Positions 23,467-30,441 of a DNA stretch of 39,521 nucleotides are shown here, piece by piece. The notes beneath the pieces were generated by a model. The model did not search any database and had not been told where the DNA came from. It saw nothing but the letters and a program-made list of their open reading frames with translations. The DNA is taken from the IMG/VR virus record IMGVR_UViG_3300048592_001380, positions 1 to 39,521 of that record. One strand, given 5' to 3'. Numbering within the stretch: position 1 is the stretch's first letter; each line of letters opens with the position of its first letter. A program made the translations under genes and the position numbers. This stretch comes from a virus.

Positions 23467-24590
23467 GCGGCGCCGGCAGCGGCTTCGACCAGGTCGGGGG
23501 CGACGATCCAGTCGACGGCCACGACGGGATGCTCCTCGGCGGCGGCGGCCACGAGGATGCGGGCGTCGAAGCTCGGTCCGTGGCTCAGCCAGCCGTCGGA
23601 CGGTGCCGCGACGACGAGGCGGTCGGTCGCGCTCACGCCGACCGTCGGCGCCAGCCAGAGGCGCCACTGGCGGCCTGGCACGTCGGCCCGCAGGCGCTCG
23701 CGGATGCGGTGCCACAGGTCCGCGGCGGCGGGGTCGGGGGCTGGCAGCGGCGGCGAAGGGGCGAACAGAAGGCCTCGCTCGCGGGCGGCGGCCTCGAGCG
23801 GCGTGACGCGGTCGCGCAGCCGGTCCGCTGTGGCCTGGAGCCAGTCCGGCGATCCGCGGTCACGGCGCTGCAGGTCCGCGATGGACAGGGTCCTGCCCAG
23901 GCGGCCGGTCCGGCTGGCGGCGACCAGCTCCGCGGCGGTGTCCCAGGCCGCGCCCAGCTCGCCGGCGGCGCGCTCGCCGCGCTGGAGCAGCTCGAGGCAC
24001 TGGTCCCGCAGCAGGTTCGCGGCGAACGCGGACCTGGCCAGCGTGCCCTCGGCGGGCTCGGGGTCTTCGGCCGTCGGCGCCGGTGCCGGAACGGGGTCGC
24101 GCGGGGCCGGAACGGCGGCCGGCCGGCCGGCCTGTACCGGATCCGAGGGAGCCGAGGAAGCCGCCCGGCTTGCCGTGTAATTTCGCGGCTCGCCGTGGCT
24201 TTCCGCGGCTTGCCGCGGAATTTCACGGCTTGCCGTGGAATGGGCCGGCTCGGGGGGTGGGATGGTGCTCGGCTTCTCCTTGGGGTGCGGGTTCTGGTGG
24301 CGCCAGGCGTTGATCTGGATGTACTTCCTGCCCTCGACCTCGTACCGGGTGATGAACGCTCCGGGCGCGTACTGCCGGGGCCGGGCGAGCATGGCGAGCC
24401 ACTGCTCCACGTCGGCGTCGACGTCGTAGGGGAACAGCTCCGCCCGGATCTTCATCGGGCGGTCCTCGAGGCGGCCGTCGCGGTCCGCCAGGACCCACAG
24501 GCCTTCGAACAGCAGGCGGGCGCCGAAGGGCAGCGCGCCCAGGTCCTCGTCCGTGAAGAACTCCGGCTTGAGCAGTCGGACGCGCGCCAT
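23463..24590 (-). CDS. phage replication initiator / replisome organiser
   Basis: A 375-residue protein. Residues 1-~110 form the winged-helix-type domain of phage replisome organisers (ARVRLLKPEFFTDEDLGALP, RLLFEGLWVLADRDGRLEDR, YIQINAWRHQNPHPKE). Residues ~115-280 are a low-complexity linker that contains the iterons at DNA level. Residues ~289-365 resemble the DnaA N-terminal domain (DLWHRIRERLRADVPGRQW, LWLAPTVGV, VVAAPSDGWLSHG), which in DnaA recruits helicase. The ATG at 24590 makes a TGATG overlap with the Cys-rich gene; a GTG one codon upstream also exists. By analogy with lambda O, the N-terminal part would bind the iterons and the C-terminal part load helicase. Confidence 0.88.
   Translation of the reverse strand: MARVRLLKPEFFTDEDLGALPFGARLLFEGLWVLADRDGRLEDRPMKIRAELFPYDVDADVEQWLAMLARPRQYAPGAFITRYEVEGRKYIQINAWRHQNPHPKEKPSTIPPPEPAHSTASREIPRQAAESHGEPRNYTASRAASSAPSDPVQAGRPAAVPAPRDPVPAPAPTAEDPEPAEGTLARSAFAANLLRDQCLELLQRGERAAGELGAAWDTAAELVAASRTGRLGRTLSIADLQRRDRGSPDWLQATADRLRDRVTPLEAAARERGLLFAPSPPLPAPDPAAADLWHRIRERLRADVPGRQWRLWLAPTVGVSATDRLVVAAPSDGWLSHGPSFDARILVAAAAEEHPVVAVDWIVAPDLVEAAAGAA
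24161..24240. repeat. four 20-bp iterons, probable replication origin
   Basis: Four head-to-tail units of exactly 20 bp (24161-24180, 24181-24200, 24201-24220, 24221-24240), consensus TTTCNCGGCTTGCCGTGGAA; a degraded fifth may follow at 24241-24260. Each unit is a palindrome around a two-base TT or TC centre. The third is perfect: TTCCGCGGCTTGCCGCGGAA. Because 20 is not a multiple of 3 the units are read in three different frames, so the repetition is kept at DNA level and not for the protein. They fall in the linker of the initiator gene, as lambda iterons fall in gene O. Confidence 0.85.
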
Positions 24591-25621
24591 CACTCCCCCT
24601 CTTCGGTGTCGTCGGTGTCGACCAGGCGGCGCAGGCGGGCCACGGCGGCCTGCAGGCGCTCGCTCGCGCTGCGCAAGCGGCGGGCCTCGGCCTCCGCCTC
24701 CTGGCGCCGGCCGTCGAGCTCCTGGGCCAGCTCGCGGAGCCTCTGAAGCTCGGCGGCCTGGGCCGCCACCTCGCGGCGCAGCTCGTCGCGCTCGGTCGCC
24801 ACGTGGATGGCGGCGCCGACCGGGCAGCGACCCGGCACCTTGACCGGGAGCACCTCGCTGATCGCCTCGACGACGTCGTAGGCGTCGCGGTCCTCACATT
24901 CGAAGCAGCCGTCGATCATCCATGGGCCGTCGTTTCCAGCGTGACAGGGGCACAGGCAGGCCATCCATGTGCCAGGCTCACCCTCGATGACACCGTGCGG
25001 GTCGACTTGGTCCCGAAGCGCGGTCGCTTCGCACCTCTGCACGACCCAGCCGGCGACCTCGGATTCCTCTTCTTCGCAGACGTGGTGCCAGCCCTCGGCC
25101 TCGACCCCATCGCCGCGGAAGCGGGCGACGCGCGGGTAGGTGGCCCGGGACCCGTCGCACTCCTCGCACAGCGTGGCGCAGGCGGCGCGGAGCTGCTCCC
25201 GCGTCTTGATCTCGTCGAAGCGGAGGTGACGGTGCTCCCAGCAGCGCGCGACGGCCTCGGTGAGCTGGCCGTCTTCGCCCAGGTGCCACACGACCACGGC
25301 CCGGCGGCCGCAGAACTCGCACTCGTGGCCCTGGCAGTCTGGGCACGGGCGGGCGACGCCCAGCCAGGCGCTGCCGCCGCACGTGCCGCAGGTGGTGGTC
25401 GCGGCGTTCATGATGCCCTCCGGGCGGCCCAGAGGGTTCGGCTCAGGGCGCCGGGCGGCGCGCACCAGGCGGACCTTGACCTGGGCGACGCGGGCGCGGG
25501 CCTGGTGGCGCTCGCGGGCGACGATGGCGGCAGTGGTGCAACCGGAGCAGTACCCGTCGAGCGGCTCACCGTGGCGCCAGGCCTTGCCGTCGAGGTCGAA
25601 GCAGACCCTCGGGCCCACCAC
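24590..25621 (-). CDS. Cys-rich zinc-binding-like protein with C-terminal coiled coil
   Basis: A 343-residue protein of unrecognised family. It has paired cysteines throughout: GYCSGCTTAA, TTCGTCGG, CPDCQGHECEFCG, TLCEECDGS, LCPCHAGN and CFECEDRD, like several small zinc knuckles (DnaJ-type spacing in places). The last ~70 residues are a strong coiled coil (LRREVAAQAAELQRLRELAQ). Start is uncertain. GTG at 25621 is supported by G/C third positions from there on, but an internal ATG at 25411 (MNAATTTCGTCGG) has CGGAGG five bases upstream and an ATGA overlap with the other frame's stop, giving a 273-residue form. It precedes the replication initiator and may work with it. Confidence 0.7.
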   Translation of the reverse strand: MVGPRVCFDLDGKAWRHGEPLDGYCSGCTTAAIVARERHQARARVAQVKVRLVRAARRPEPNPLGRPEGIMNAATTTCGTCGGSAWLGVARPCPDCQGHECEFCGRRAVVVWHLGEDGQLTEAVARCWEHRHLRFDEIKTREQLRAACATLCEECDGSRATYPRVARFRGDGVEAEGWHHVCEEEESEVAGWVVQRCEATALRDQVDPHGVIEGEPGTWMACLCPCHAGNDGPWMIDGCFECEDRDAYDVVEAISEVLPVKVPGRCPVGAAIHVATERDELRREVAAQAAELQRLRELAQELDGRRQEAEAEARRLRSASERLQAAVARLRRLVDTDDTEEGE

Positions 25622-25746
25622 GCGCGTAGGGCCTGGTCCTGCGAACACGCCGGAGCCGCGCGGAACGCCCTGGTGAGGCGCCGCACCTCGAGGACGGCCT
25701 CGTACAGGTCGAGGGCCGCGTCGAGGACGCGGTCGCGCGCGTCCAT
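25408..25746 (-). CDS. hypothetical protein, real N-terminus with probable read-through tail
   Basis: A 112-codon frame starting in a TGATG overlap with the clamp stop. The first ~45 residues (MDARDRVLDAALDLYEAVLE, VRRLTRAFRAAP, DQALRAWWARG) look genuine, with G/C third positions and an amphipathic helix. After about position 25618 the frame turns to Ser/Thr/Pro low-complexity while the other frame (24590-25621) takes over the coding signal. The simplest reading is that this gene used to end near the TGG-TGG pair at 25620-25615, where one base change gives TGA. Function unknown. Confidence 0.5.
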   Translation of the reverse strand: MDARDRVLDAALDLYEAVLEVRRLTRAFRAAPACSQDQALRAWWARGSASTSTARPGATVSRSTGTAPVAPLPPSSPASATRPAPASPRSRSAWCAPPGALSRTLWAARRAS

Positions 25747-26909
25747 CACCGCATCCTCATGGGCATCACCACGTAGGACCAGGTCGCCCCCTCGTCGTCG
25801 GCGGGCTCGAACAGCACGGCGTGCTCGGGGCTGGTGAGGCGGCCACGGACCCACTCCACGCCCTCGCCCTTGGCTGCGGAGAGGAAGTCGAGCACGTAGG
25901 CCGCGTTCAGCCCCGCGCTGATTGGCCCGCCCTCCACGCCCTCGGAGAGCTGGACCTCGTCGCGGGCGCTTCTGAGCTCGGGGCTCTCGGCCCGGAGCTC
26001 GAGCCGGGTCCCGAAGTTGAACTCGACGCCGGACGCCTTGCCCGAGGCCACCGGCCTCACCCGGTTGATGCCCGTGACCAGCCGCCCGAGCGAGGCCTTC
26101 CAGGGCGAGCCCGAGGTCTTCGCCGCGTCGAGCGCGCGCTCGAAGTTCGGGAACACCCCCTCGACCGTCTTCACGCTCAGGAAGTGGTCGAAGCCGTCGG
26201 CCTGCTCGGCCTGCCAGGACAGGTACGTCTCGGTGCGGCGGAGGGTGACGAGCTTGGCGCCCGAGAGCAGCACCGGCAGTTCGTCCAGGGCCGACCGCTG
26301 GACGATGACCTGGAACGGCTCGCGGGACGGCACGCGGAGGTCCGGGTCTGCGATCGCGGCGCGGGTGACGGACATGCGGTGCCCGTCCGTGGCCGACAGC
26401 GTGATCTCGTCCGGCCCGACGCCGAGCAGCGCGCCGGAGAGGTAGTAGCGGCTGTCGGCGCCGGTGATCGCCATCCGCACCCGCGCGATCAGCTTGGCCA
26501 GGGCCGGCGCCTCGAGGGTCGTCGCCTCGCCCTCGGGCGACGGCAGCAGCGGGAAGTCCTCCGCCGGCAGGCCGCACAGCCGGTAGCTCGTCTCCGGCGA
26601 GGTGAGCGTCACCCACCCGTCAGGGCCGGCGCCGAGCTCGAGCGTGACGGCGTCGCCCTGCGGCAGGCGCTGCAGCAGCGTGGCCAGCAGCTTCGCCGGC
26701 AGCGCCACGGCGCCGGCCTTCTGCACGTCGGCGGGGACGCGGAGGCAGAGGCTCAGGTCGAGGTCGGTCCCGCAGACCTCGACGAAGCCGTAGCCCTTTT
26801 TCGCGCGCAGGAGCACGCTGTTGATGATCGGGATCGATTGGCTCTTGGCGATGCGGGCAACGGCCGAAACGGCCGGGAGCAGGTCGGAGGGCAGCAGGGC
26901 GAGGCGCAT
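25746..26909 (-). CDS. dnaN: DNA polymerase III beta sliding clamp, phage-encoded
   Basis: A 387-residue DnaN homologue, close to the ~370 of bacterial clamps. It has a typical beginning (MRLALLPSDLLPAVSAVARI), SIPIINSVLLRA, LPAKLLATLLQRLPQG, PAEDFPLLP, and LSATDGHRMSVTRAAI for the second domain. Near the end come LNAAYVLDFLSAAKGEGVEW and the final VVMPMRMR, the clamp C-terminus next to the hydrophobic peptide-binding cleft. It forms a ring on DNA that holds polymerase. Clamp genes are uncommon in siphoviruses of this size. Its place before the initiator makes a replication module. A short Thr/Ser/Gly insertion around LDAAKTSGSPWKAS is unlike host clamps. Confidence 0.93.
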   Translation of the reverse strand: MRLALLPSDLLPAVSAVARIAKSQSIPIINSVLLRAKKGYGFVEVCGTDLDLSLCLRVPADVQKAGAVALPAKLLATLLQRLPQGDAVTLELGAGPDGWVTLTSPETSYRLCGLPAEDFPLLPSPEGEATTLEAPALAKLIARVRMAITGADSRYYLSGALLGVGPDEITLSATDGHRMSVTRAAIADPDLRVPSREPFQVIVQRSALDELPVLLSGAKLVTLRRTETYLSWQAEQADGFDHFLSVKTVEGVFPNFERALDAAKTSGSPWKASLGRLVTGINRVRPVASGKASGVEFNFGTRLELRAESPELRSARDEVQLSEGVEGGPISAGLNAAYVLDFLSAAKGEGVEWVRGRLTSPEHAVLFEPADDEGATWSYVVMPMRMR

Positions 26910-26912
26910 GGA

Positions 26913-27368
26913 TTAGAGGTCCTCTTCGTCGGGGTGGCACTCGGGATCGAGATAGGTGTGGGCGGGGTACAGGTCGGGGCCGTAGGCGTGCAGGGTCTCG
27001 AACTGGTCGGCGCAGTCGAGGCAGACGATCGCCACGTCCTCGATGGCGACGGAGTCGCGACCGCGGGACCCGAAGCGGCGGGCCCAGCCGGGGATTCCGC
27101 CGAGCGCCGCGGCCAGGGCGTCGAGGCGGGGCTCCGTCGGCGGGAGCAGCGCGATCTCGTCGTAACACGGCAGGCCTTCGTAGCAGACGACGCAGATCGG
27201 CGCGAAGCCCTCGCCCACGGTGCGTTGGTTGGCGAGGGTCGCGCGCTCAAGGTCGGCGCGCAGGCCTGCGGCACGGCGCTGGATCGCCAGCAGCGCTGGA
27301 TCGCCAGCGGGCGCGGCGCGCCGCTGCAGGATCGCGCGGCCGGGGAGCGCCGCAGTCGTGGGGGCCAT
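26913..27368 (-). CDS. hypothetical Cys-containing early protein
   Basis: A 151-residue protein. The N-terminal part is Ala/Arg-rich with a helix (LLAIQRRAAGLRADLERATL). The centre has PICVVCYEGLPCYDEI and later IVCLDCADQF, which could hold one zinc with four cysteines. The C-terminus is acidic (DPECHPDEEDL). The ATG makes a TGATG overlap with the gene before. The family is not recognised. Located directly upstream of the clamp gene with a three-base gap, so it may be part of the replication module or a regulator. Confidence 0.65.
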   Translation of the reverse strand: MAPTTAALPGRAILQRRAAPAGDPALLAIQRRAAGLRADLERATLANQRTVGEGFAPICVVCYEGLPCYDEIALLPPTEPRLDALAAALGGIPGWARRFGSRGRDSVAIEDVAIVCLDCADQFETLHAYGPDLYPAHTYLDPECHPDEEDL

Positions 27369-27898
27369 CACGCGGTCGCTCCGCGCAGGAGGTCGGCCTG
27401 GGGGCTCTGCTCGGTCGCCTCCTGGGCCGCCACCTCCGCCGCCGCCAGCAGCACCGCGCGGCGGTGCCGGTACTGGAGCGCGGTCTCCCCCCTCTTGATC
27501 TCGTTGCGGAGGTCGACGATGTCGACCTTGAGCGTGGGCGTGACCAGATTCCAGTGCGGGGTGCAGAGGTCGAAATCCCGATGCACCCAGCGGCCGCACC
27601 TGGCGACCGGACACGGCTTCATCCGGGCCCGGAAGTCGCGGCGAGCTGCGGCGGGGCACTGGTCCGCGTGGCGGATGTGGCGCGGCGCGCCTGCGGGCGC
27701 CGCGACGCCTGCGGCCAGCGGCACGGCGAACCGGGTCTGCACGCACGTCCCGTCCGCGCCGGGAGCGGACGACGCCGTCTCGATGGCCACGGTCCCCAGC
27801 TCGTTCGGCGTCGGCTCGAGGTCGAGCACCTCGCCGGCGCGCGTCGACAGGCGCAGCACCGGCGCCTTGCACGCCCCACAGCGGCCTCCGCGCTTCAC
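27368..27898 (-). CDS. hypothetical early protein with zinc-ribbon-like N-terminus
   Basis: A 176-residue protein. It opens with (V)KRGGRCGACKAPVLRLS, then the small beta pattern GEVLDLEPTPNELGTVAIE, a type of short zinc-ribbon protein found in many phages. Later CPVARCGRWVHRDFDLCTPH supplies another possible metal site (three Cys, two His). The C-terminal ~50 residues are helical (LRNEIKRGETALQYRHRRAV). GTG start in a GTGA overlap. A role in DNA or RNA binding is reasonable, but not demonstrated by the sequence. Confidence 0.65.
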   Translation of the reverse strand: MKRGGRCGACKAPVLRLSTRAGEVLDLEPTPNELGTVAIETASSAPGADGTCVQTRFAVPLAAGVAAPAGAPRHIRHADQCPAAARRDFRARMKPCPVARCGRWVHRDFDLCTPHWNLVTPTLKVDIVDLRNEIKRGETALQYRHRRAVLLAAAEVAAQEATEQSPQADLLRGATA

Positions 27899-28401
27899 CG
27901 GGACCCCGCGAGGTGCAGCACCTCGACCTGGCGGACCTCGCGGCCCCACTCCCGGGCCTGCTCACAGTCGTCGACGTAGACGTCCAGGACCCGGCCCTTG
28001 ACCGCGCCGCCGACGTCGTGCACCTGCCGCTCCCCGATGCCGGCGATGCGCACGATGGAGCCCAGCGGCAGGACGCGCGGGTCCGCGGCCACCGTGTGGC
28101 CAGCCACGGGGGTAGTGCCCGCCTTGGTGGCCGGGCCCGGCGCGTCGCAGCCCAGCGAGTAGGCCGTGAGCTCGAACGGGACGATAGCGCCGGGGGCGAG
28201 CGGCGTGCGGCAGGCCTCGACCAGCGCCTCGGCACGCAGCACGGCGCCCATCGCCACCTCGAGGTCGTCGTCGCGCTGGTCGAGCGCGGCGCGGTAGGCG
28301 ACGAGGGTCTCGTGCTGGGCCTCGACCAGGCCCGAGCTCAGCCGCTCCGCGACACCCACTCCCACGATGAGGCCCAGGGCGAACCCGGCTAGCGTCCTCA
28401 T
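27895..28401 (-). CDS. membrane-anchored 3D-domain protein
   Basis: A 168-residue protein. Residues 3-19 (TLAGFALGLIVGVGVAE) are an uncleaved signal anchor. A short helical region follows, then the 3D (double-psi beta-barrel) domain: PFELTAYSLGCDAPG, VAGHTVAADPRVLPLGS (Asp107), RQVHDVGGAVKGRVLDVYVD (Asp129, Asp140, Gly-Gly and Lys-Gly conserved). Related domains occur in MltA-type lytic transglycosylases and Rpf/YabG-like wall enzymes. It would act at the peptidoglycan in the periplasm. Finding it in the early operon and away from the lysis genes is odd. ATG start, ATGA-type overlap with the small membrane gene. Confidence 0.85.
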   Translation of the reverse strand: MRTLAGFALGLIVGVGVAERLSSGLVEAQHETLVAYRAALDQRDDDLEVAMGAVLRAEALVEACRTPLAPGAIVPFELTAYSLGCDAPGPATKAGTTPVAGHTVAADPRVLPLGSIVRIAGIGERQVHDVGGAVKGRVLDVYVDDCEQAREWGREVRQVEVLHLAGSR

Positions 28402-28580
28402 CGTGGCAGCCCCAGCACGGCCTTGGCCGCGGCGTAGGCCAGGAGCGCGGAGCCACTCCCGAGGGCCAGGACGGCGGCGACGAACAGGACGCGCAGCCGC
28501 CGCTCCTCCGCGAGCCGTTGCCGCTCGGCCCGGCGCCCGCGCAGGAACGCGGGCGGGCGCTCCCCCGTCCGGGCGCTCAC
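28398..28580 (-). CDS. small single-span membrane protein
   Basis: A 60-residue protein with a basic N-terminus (PAFLRGRRAERQRLAEERRL) and one transmembrane segment (VLFVAAVLALGSGSALLAYA, residues ~32-51). GTG start in a GTGA overlap with the gene before; its stop overlaps the ATG of the 3D-domain gene. Both neighbours being so tightly coupled, it probably helps the 3D protein at the inner membrane. No named family. Confidence 0.65.
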   Translation of the reverse strand: MSARTGERPPAFLRGRRAERQRLAEERRLRVLFVAAVLALGSGSALLAYAAAKAVLGLPR

Positions 28581-28822
28581 GCGGTCTTCCGCCCCGCCGG
28601 CGCGAGCTGGCGCGGCGCCTCGGGGCCCGGGAAGAAGCCCGACGTGGTGGCCCCGGTCGCGTTCACGAAGGCGACCTCTGCCTTGGCCGTGTCGACGATG
28701 ACGCGGGCAACGTCGGCGATGGTGCGCGCCCGGTCGAGCTCCATCGGGCTGTCCTCGTCCCGGAGCGCCTCGATCGTCTCGAACAGGTGGTCGCGCAGGT
28801 CCTCGATCCGGTTCTTCTTCAC
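28577..28822 (-). CDS. conserved small phage protein, unknown
   Basis: An 81-residue protein beginning (V)KKNRIEDLRDHLFETIEAL, then DSPMELDRARTIADVARVIV and AEVAFVNATGA with a C-terminal SGFFPGPEAP. I recognise this pattern as a widespread small phage protein often encoded beside HNH genes, with no established function. The helices up to residue ~55 suggest a two- or three-helix bundle. GTG start in a GTGA overlap with the HNH gene stop. Confidence 0.75.
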   Translation of the reverse strand: MKKNRIEDLRDHLFETIEALRDEDSPMELDRARTIADVARVIVDTAKAEVAFVNATGATTSGFFPGPEAPRQLAPAGRKTA

Positions 28823-29508
28823 GCCGCGTTCTCCTTCCGCTCGCGCCGCCGGATCTGGCGGCGGAGCACGCCGAGCAACTGAACCGCGCCGGCCAGCGGC
28901 GCCGGCAGGTTGTGGACGGTGTTGCGCCGCATCAGCTCGGCGCGGGTGATGCACTCGAGGTTCTCGAGGCGGATGTCGCGCTTGTCGCCGTTGCGGAAGG
29001 CGACGGCGTGGCCCTGGGGCAGCGGCCCGTGGGCCGCCTCCCACACGAGCAGGTGGACGAACCGCCAGCGGCGCTGCAGGGGGAAGTCGTCGTTGACCTT
29101 CCGTTGCAGGTAGCCGTCCTTGCTGACGCGCTCCGTGCCGATCGGCTGGTAGCGCTCCGCCGCACGGCCACCGCGATGCCCGGGCTTGAACTGGGTCTCG
29201 CGCATGCGGCCAGGCGCCCAGCCGGGCCGGCGCAGGCCCTTGTCCGCCGGGACCAGGCCTGGCCGGAACCGAGTTCGCGCTCCGGCGACCACGACGCGGC
29301 GGGCGCTCTCCGCCCAGAAAGCGGCGAGGTACTCGGGGCTCTTGTGCAGGTTGAGCTTCTCGGCGCGCTGGAACACGGCGCCCGTGGTGCGCCCCAGGGT
29401 GGCGGCGATCTCCGGCGTGGGCTCGCTGGCGTAGCGCGCTCTCACCACAGCATCCTCGGCGGCCGTCCACCGGCGTCGCCCGGCGCGGCCATCGCGGCGC
29501 TGGCTCAT
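28819..29508 (-). CDS. HNH endonuclease with SANT/HTH-like N-terminus
   Basis: A 229-residue protein. The N-terminal RRRWTAAEDAVVRARYASEP and EIAATLGRTTGAVFQRAEKL (residues 11-52) form a SANT/Myb-like DNA-binding helix set. The C-terminal part is an HNH_3 nuclease: RFVHLLVWEAAHGPLPQGHA (His152), VAFRNGDKRDIRLENLE (Asn173, Asn183), then LMRRNTVHN. This architecture is that of mobile, self-spreading phage homing endonucleases, so it may be a selfish insertion in the early operon. Both ends overlap neighbours by ATGA or GTGA. Confidence 0.88.
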   Translation of the reverse strand: MSQRRDGRAGRRRWTAAEDAVVRARYASEPTPEIAATLGRTTGAVFQRAEKLNLHKSPEYLAAFWAESARRVVVAGARTRFRPGLVPADKGLRRPGWAPGRMRETQFKPGHRGGRAAERYQPIGTERVSKDGYLQRKVNDDFPLQRRWRFVHLLVWEAAHGPLPQGHAVAFRNGDKRDIRLENLECITRAELMRRNTVHNLPAPLAGAVQLLGVLRRQIRRRERKENAA

Positions 29509-29798
29509 CGCACGCGCTCGAGCGGCGCGGCGGCGGCGCGGAACCGGAGCCCCGCGGCCATCGCCGCCAGCTCGATCGCCTGGACGTCGAGGGCGTACAC
29601 GCCCCCGCGCGACGTCGTCAGGACGACCAGGTCCCCGCGGCGCTCGAGCCGCGACACCCACGATCCCCGGAGGAGGTGGAGGATGTGCGGATCGGCGGGA
29701 CCGGAAGCGACCGCCGTGGAGTCGGCGGCCAGGTGGGGCCGAGCACTGGGCTCGGCGATGGTGGTGGGCACGTCGGGCACGTCGAGGACAGCGTTCAT
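29505..29798 (-). CDS. hypothetical early protein
   Basis: A 97-residue protein. The first ~38 residues are low-complexity (MNAVLDVPDVPTTIAEPSAR), and the rest is a small beta-beta-alpha unit (SWVSRLERRGDLVVLTTSRG, GVYALDVQAIELAAMAAGLR). GGAGG stands eight bases before the ATG, which overlaps the preceding stop as ATGA. The family is not recognised; the second half has the look of a DNA- or nucleotide-binding fold of minimal size. Confidence 0.6.
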   Translation of the reverse strand: MNAVLDVPDVPTTIAEPSARPHLAADSTAVASGPADPHILHLLRGSWVSRLERRGDLVVLTTSRGGVYALDVQAIELAAMAAGLRFRAAAAPLERVR

Positions 29799-30145
29799 CG
29801 GCAGGCCTCCGGGGTCGTGGGATGGGTGGATCGGGCGCGTCGAACGCGCGCGGCTTCCTTCTGGCGTTCCTTGAGCAGCCGGCGCAGCGCCGTGCGTGCG
29901 CCGTGGACGGCGGAGGGGCGAGGGCGCAAGCCCTGAGCGGCCAGCGCGCGAAGGTGCGCATCGAGTACTCGAGCGGCGGCGCCTTCGCCCGGGAGCGCCC
30001 GGCACAACGCGTCCTGCGCCAACTGGCTCGCCGTCATCGACTCTGCGAGGGCCGCTCGCCCCGCCTCGGTCAGCTCGAACCGGATCGCCGCCAGCTCGAT
30101 CCGCTTCCGGGCCTGCGGGTTCAGCGGCGCCGCGCCGGCGATCAC
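29795..30145 (-). CDS. hypothetical helical early protein
   Basis: A 116-residue, strongly basic and alanine-rich protein (NPQARKRIELAAIRFELTEA, MTASQLAQDALCRALPGEGA). The last 40 residues are Arg-rich (GARTALRRLLKERQKEAARV). GTG start in a GTGA overlap. Composition suggests nucleic-acid binding. No recognised domain. Confidence 0.6.
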   Translation of the reverse strand: MIAGAAPLNPQARKRIELAAIRFELTEAGRAALAESMTASQLAQDALCRALPGEGAAARVLDAHLRALAAQGLRPRPSAVHGARTALRRLLKERQKEAARVRRARSTHPTTPEACR

Positions 30146-30441
30146 GACGCTACCTCGGTCAGGTCCGCCCGCACGTCGATGGTCGGCAGGTCCGACCCGT
30201 CGCCCAGGCGGTAGAGGGACTCGTCAGGAGCGCAAACAGGAGACTGAGCGAGCTTCGCCCCGTGATCCACCCCGACCCCGCATTCGGACGGCTGGTGGCG
30301 GGCCTCATAGTTTTTCAGTGGCGGGTCGCTCAGGCTGCTGTCCACGATCCTGCTGTTCGGCCGGTGTGGGCGCCGCACGTGGCGACCCTGGCCGCGGGTC
30401 GAGCGGCGGTTGCGGCGAGCCGGCAGCGCGCGCGCCTTCAT
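30142..30441 (-). CDS. hypothetical early protein, weakly supported
   Basis: A 99-codon frame with a basic start (KARALPARRNRRSTRGQGRH), a lower-GC middle (DPPLKNYEARHQPSECGVGV) and a tail SLYRLGDGSDLPTIDVRADL. Both ends overlap neighbours by ATGA/GTGA, which supports it, but codon third positions in the middle are not strongly G/C. It may be a fast-evolving or decaying gene. Confidence 0.45.
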   Translation of the reverse strand: MKARALPARRNRRSTRGQGRHVRRPHRPNSRIVDSSLSDPPLKNYEARHQPSECGVGVDHGAKLAQSPVCAPDESLYRLGDGSDLPTIDVRADLTEVAS

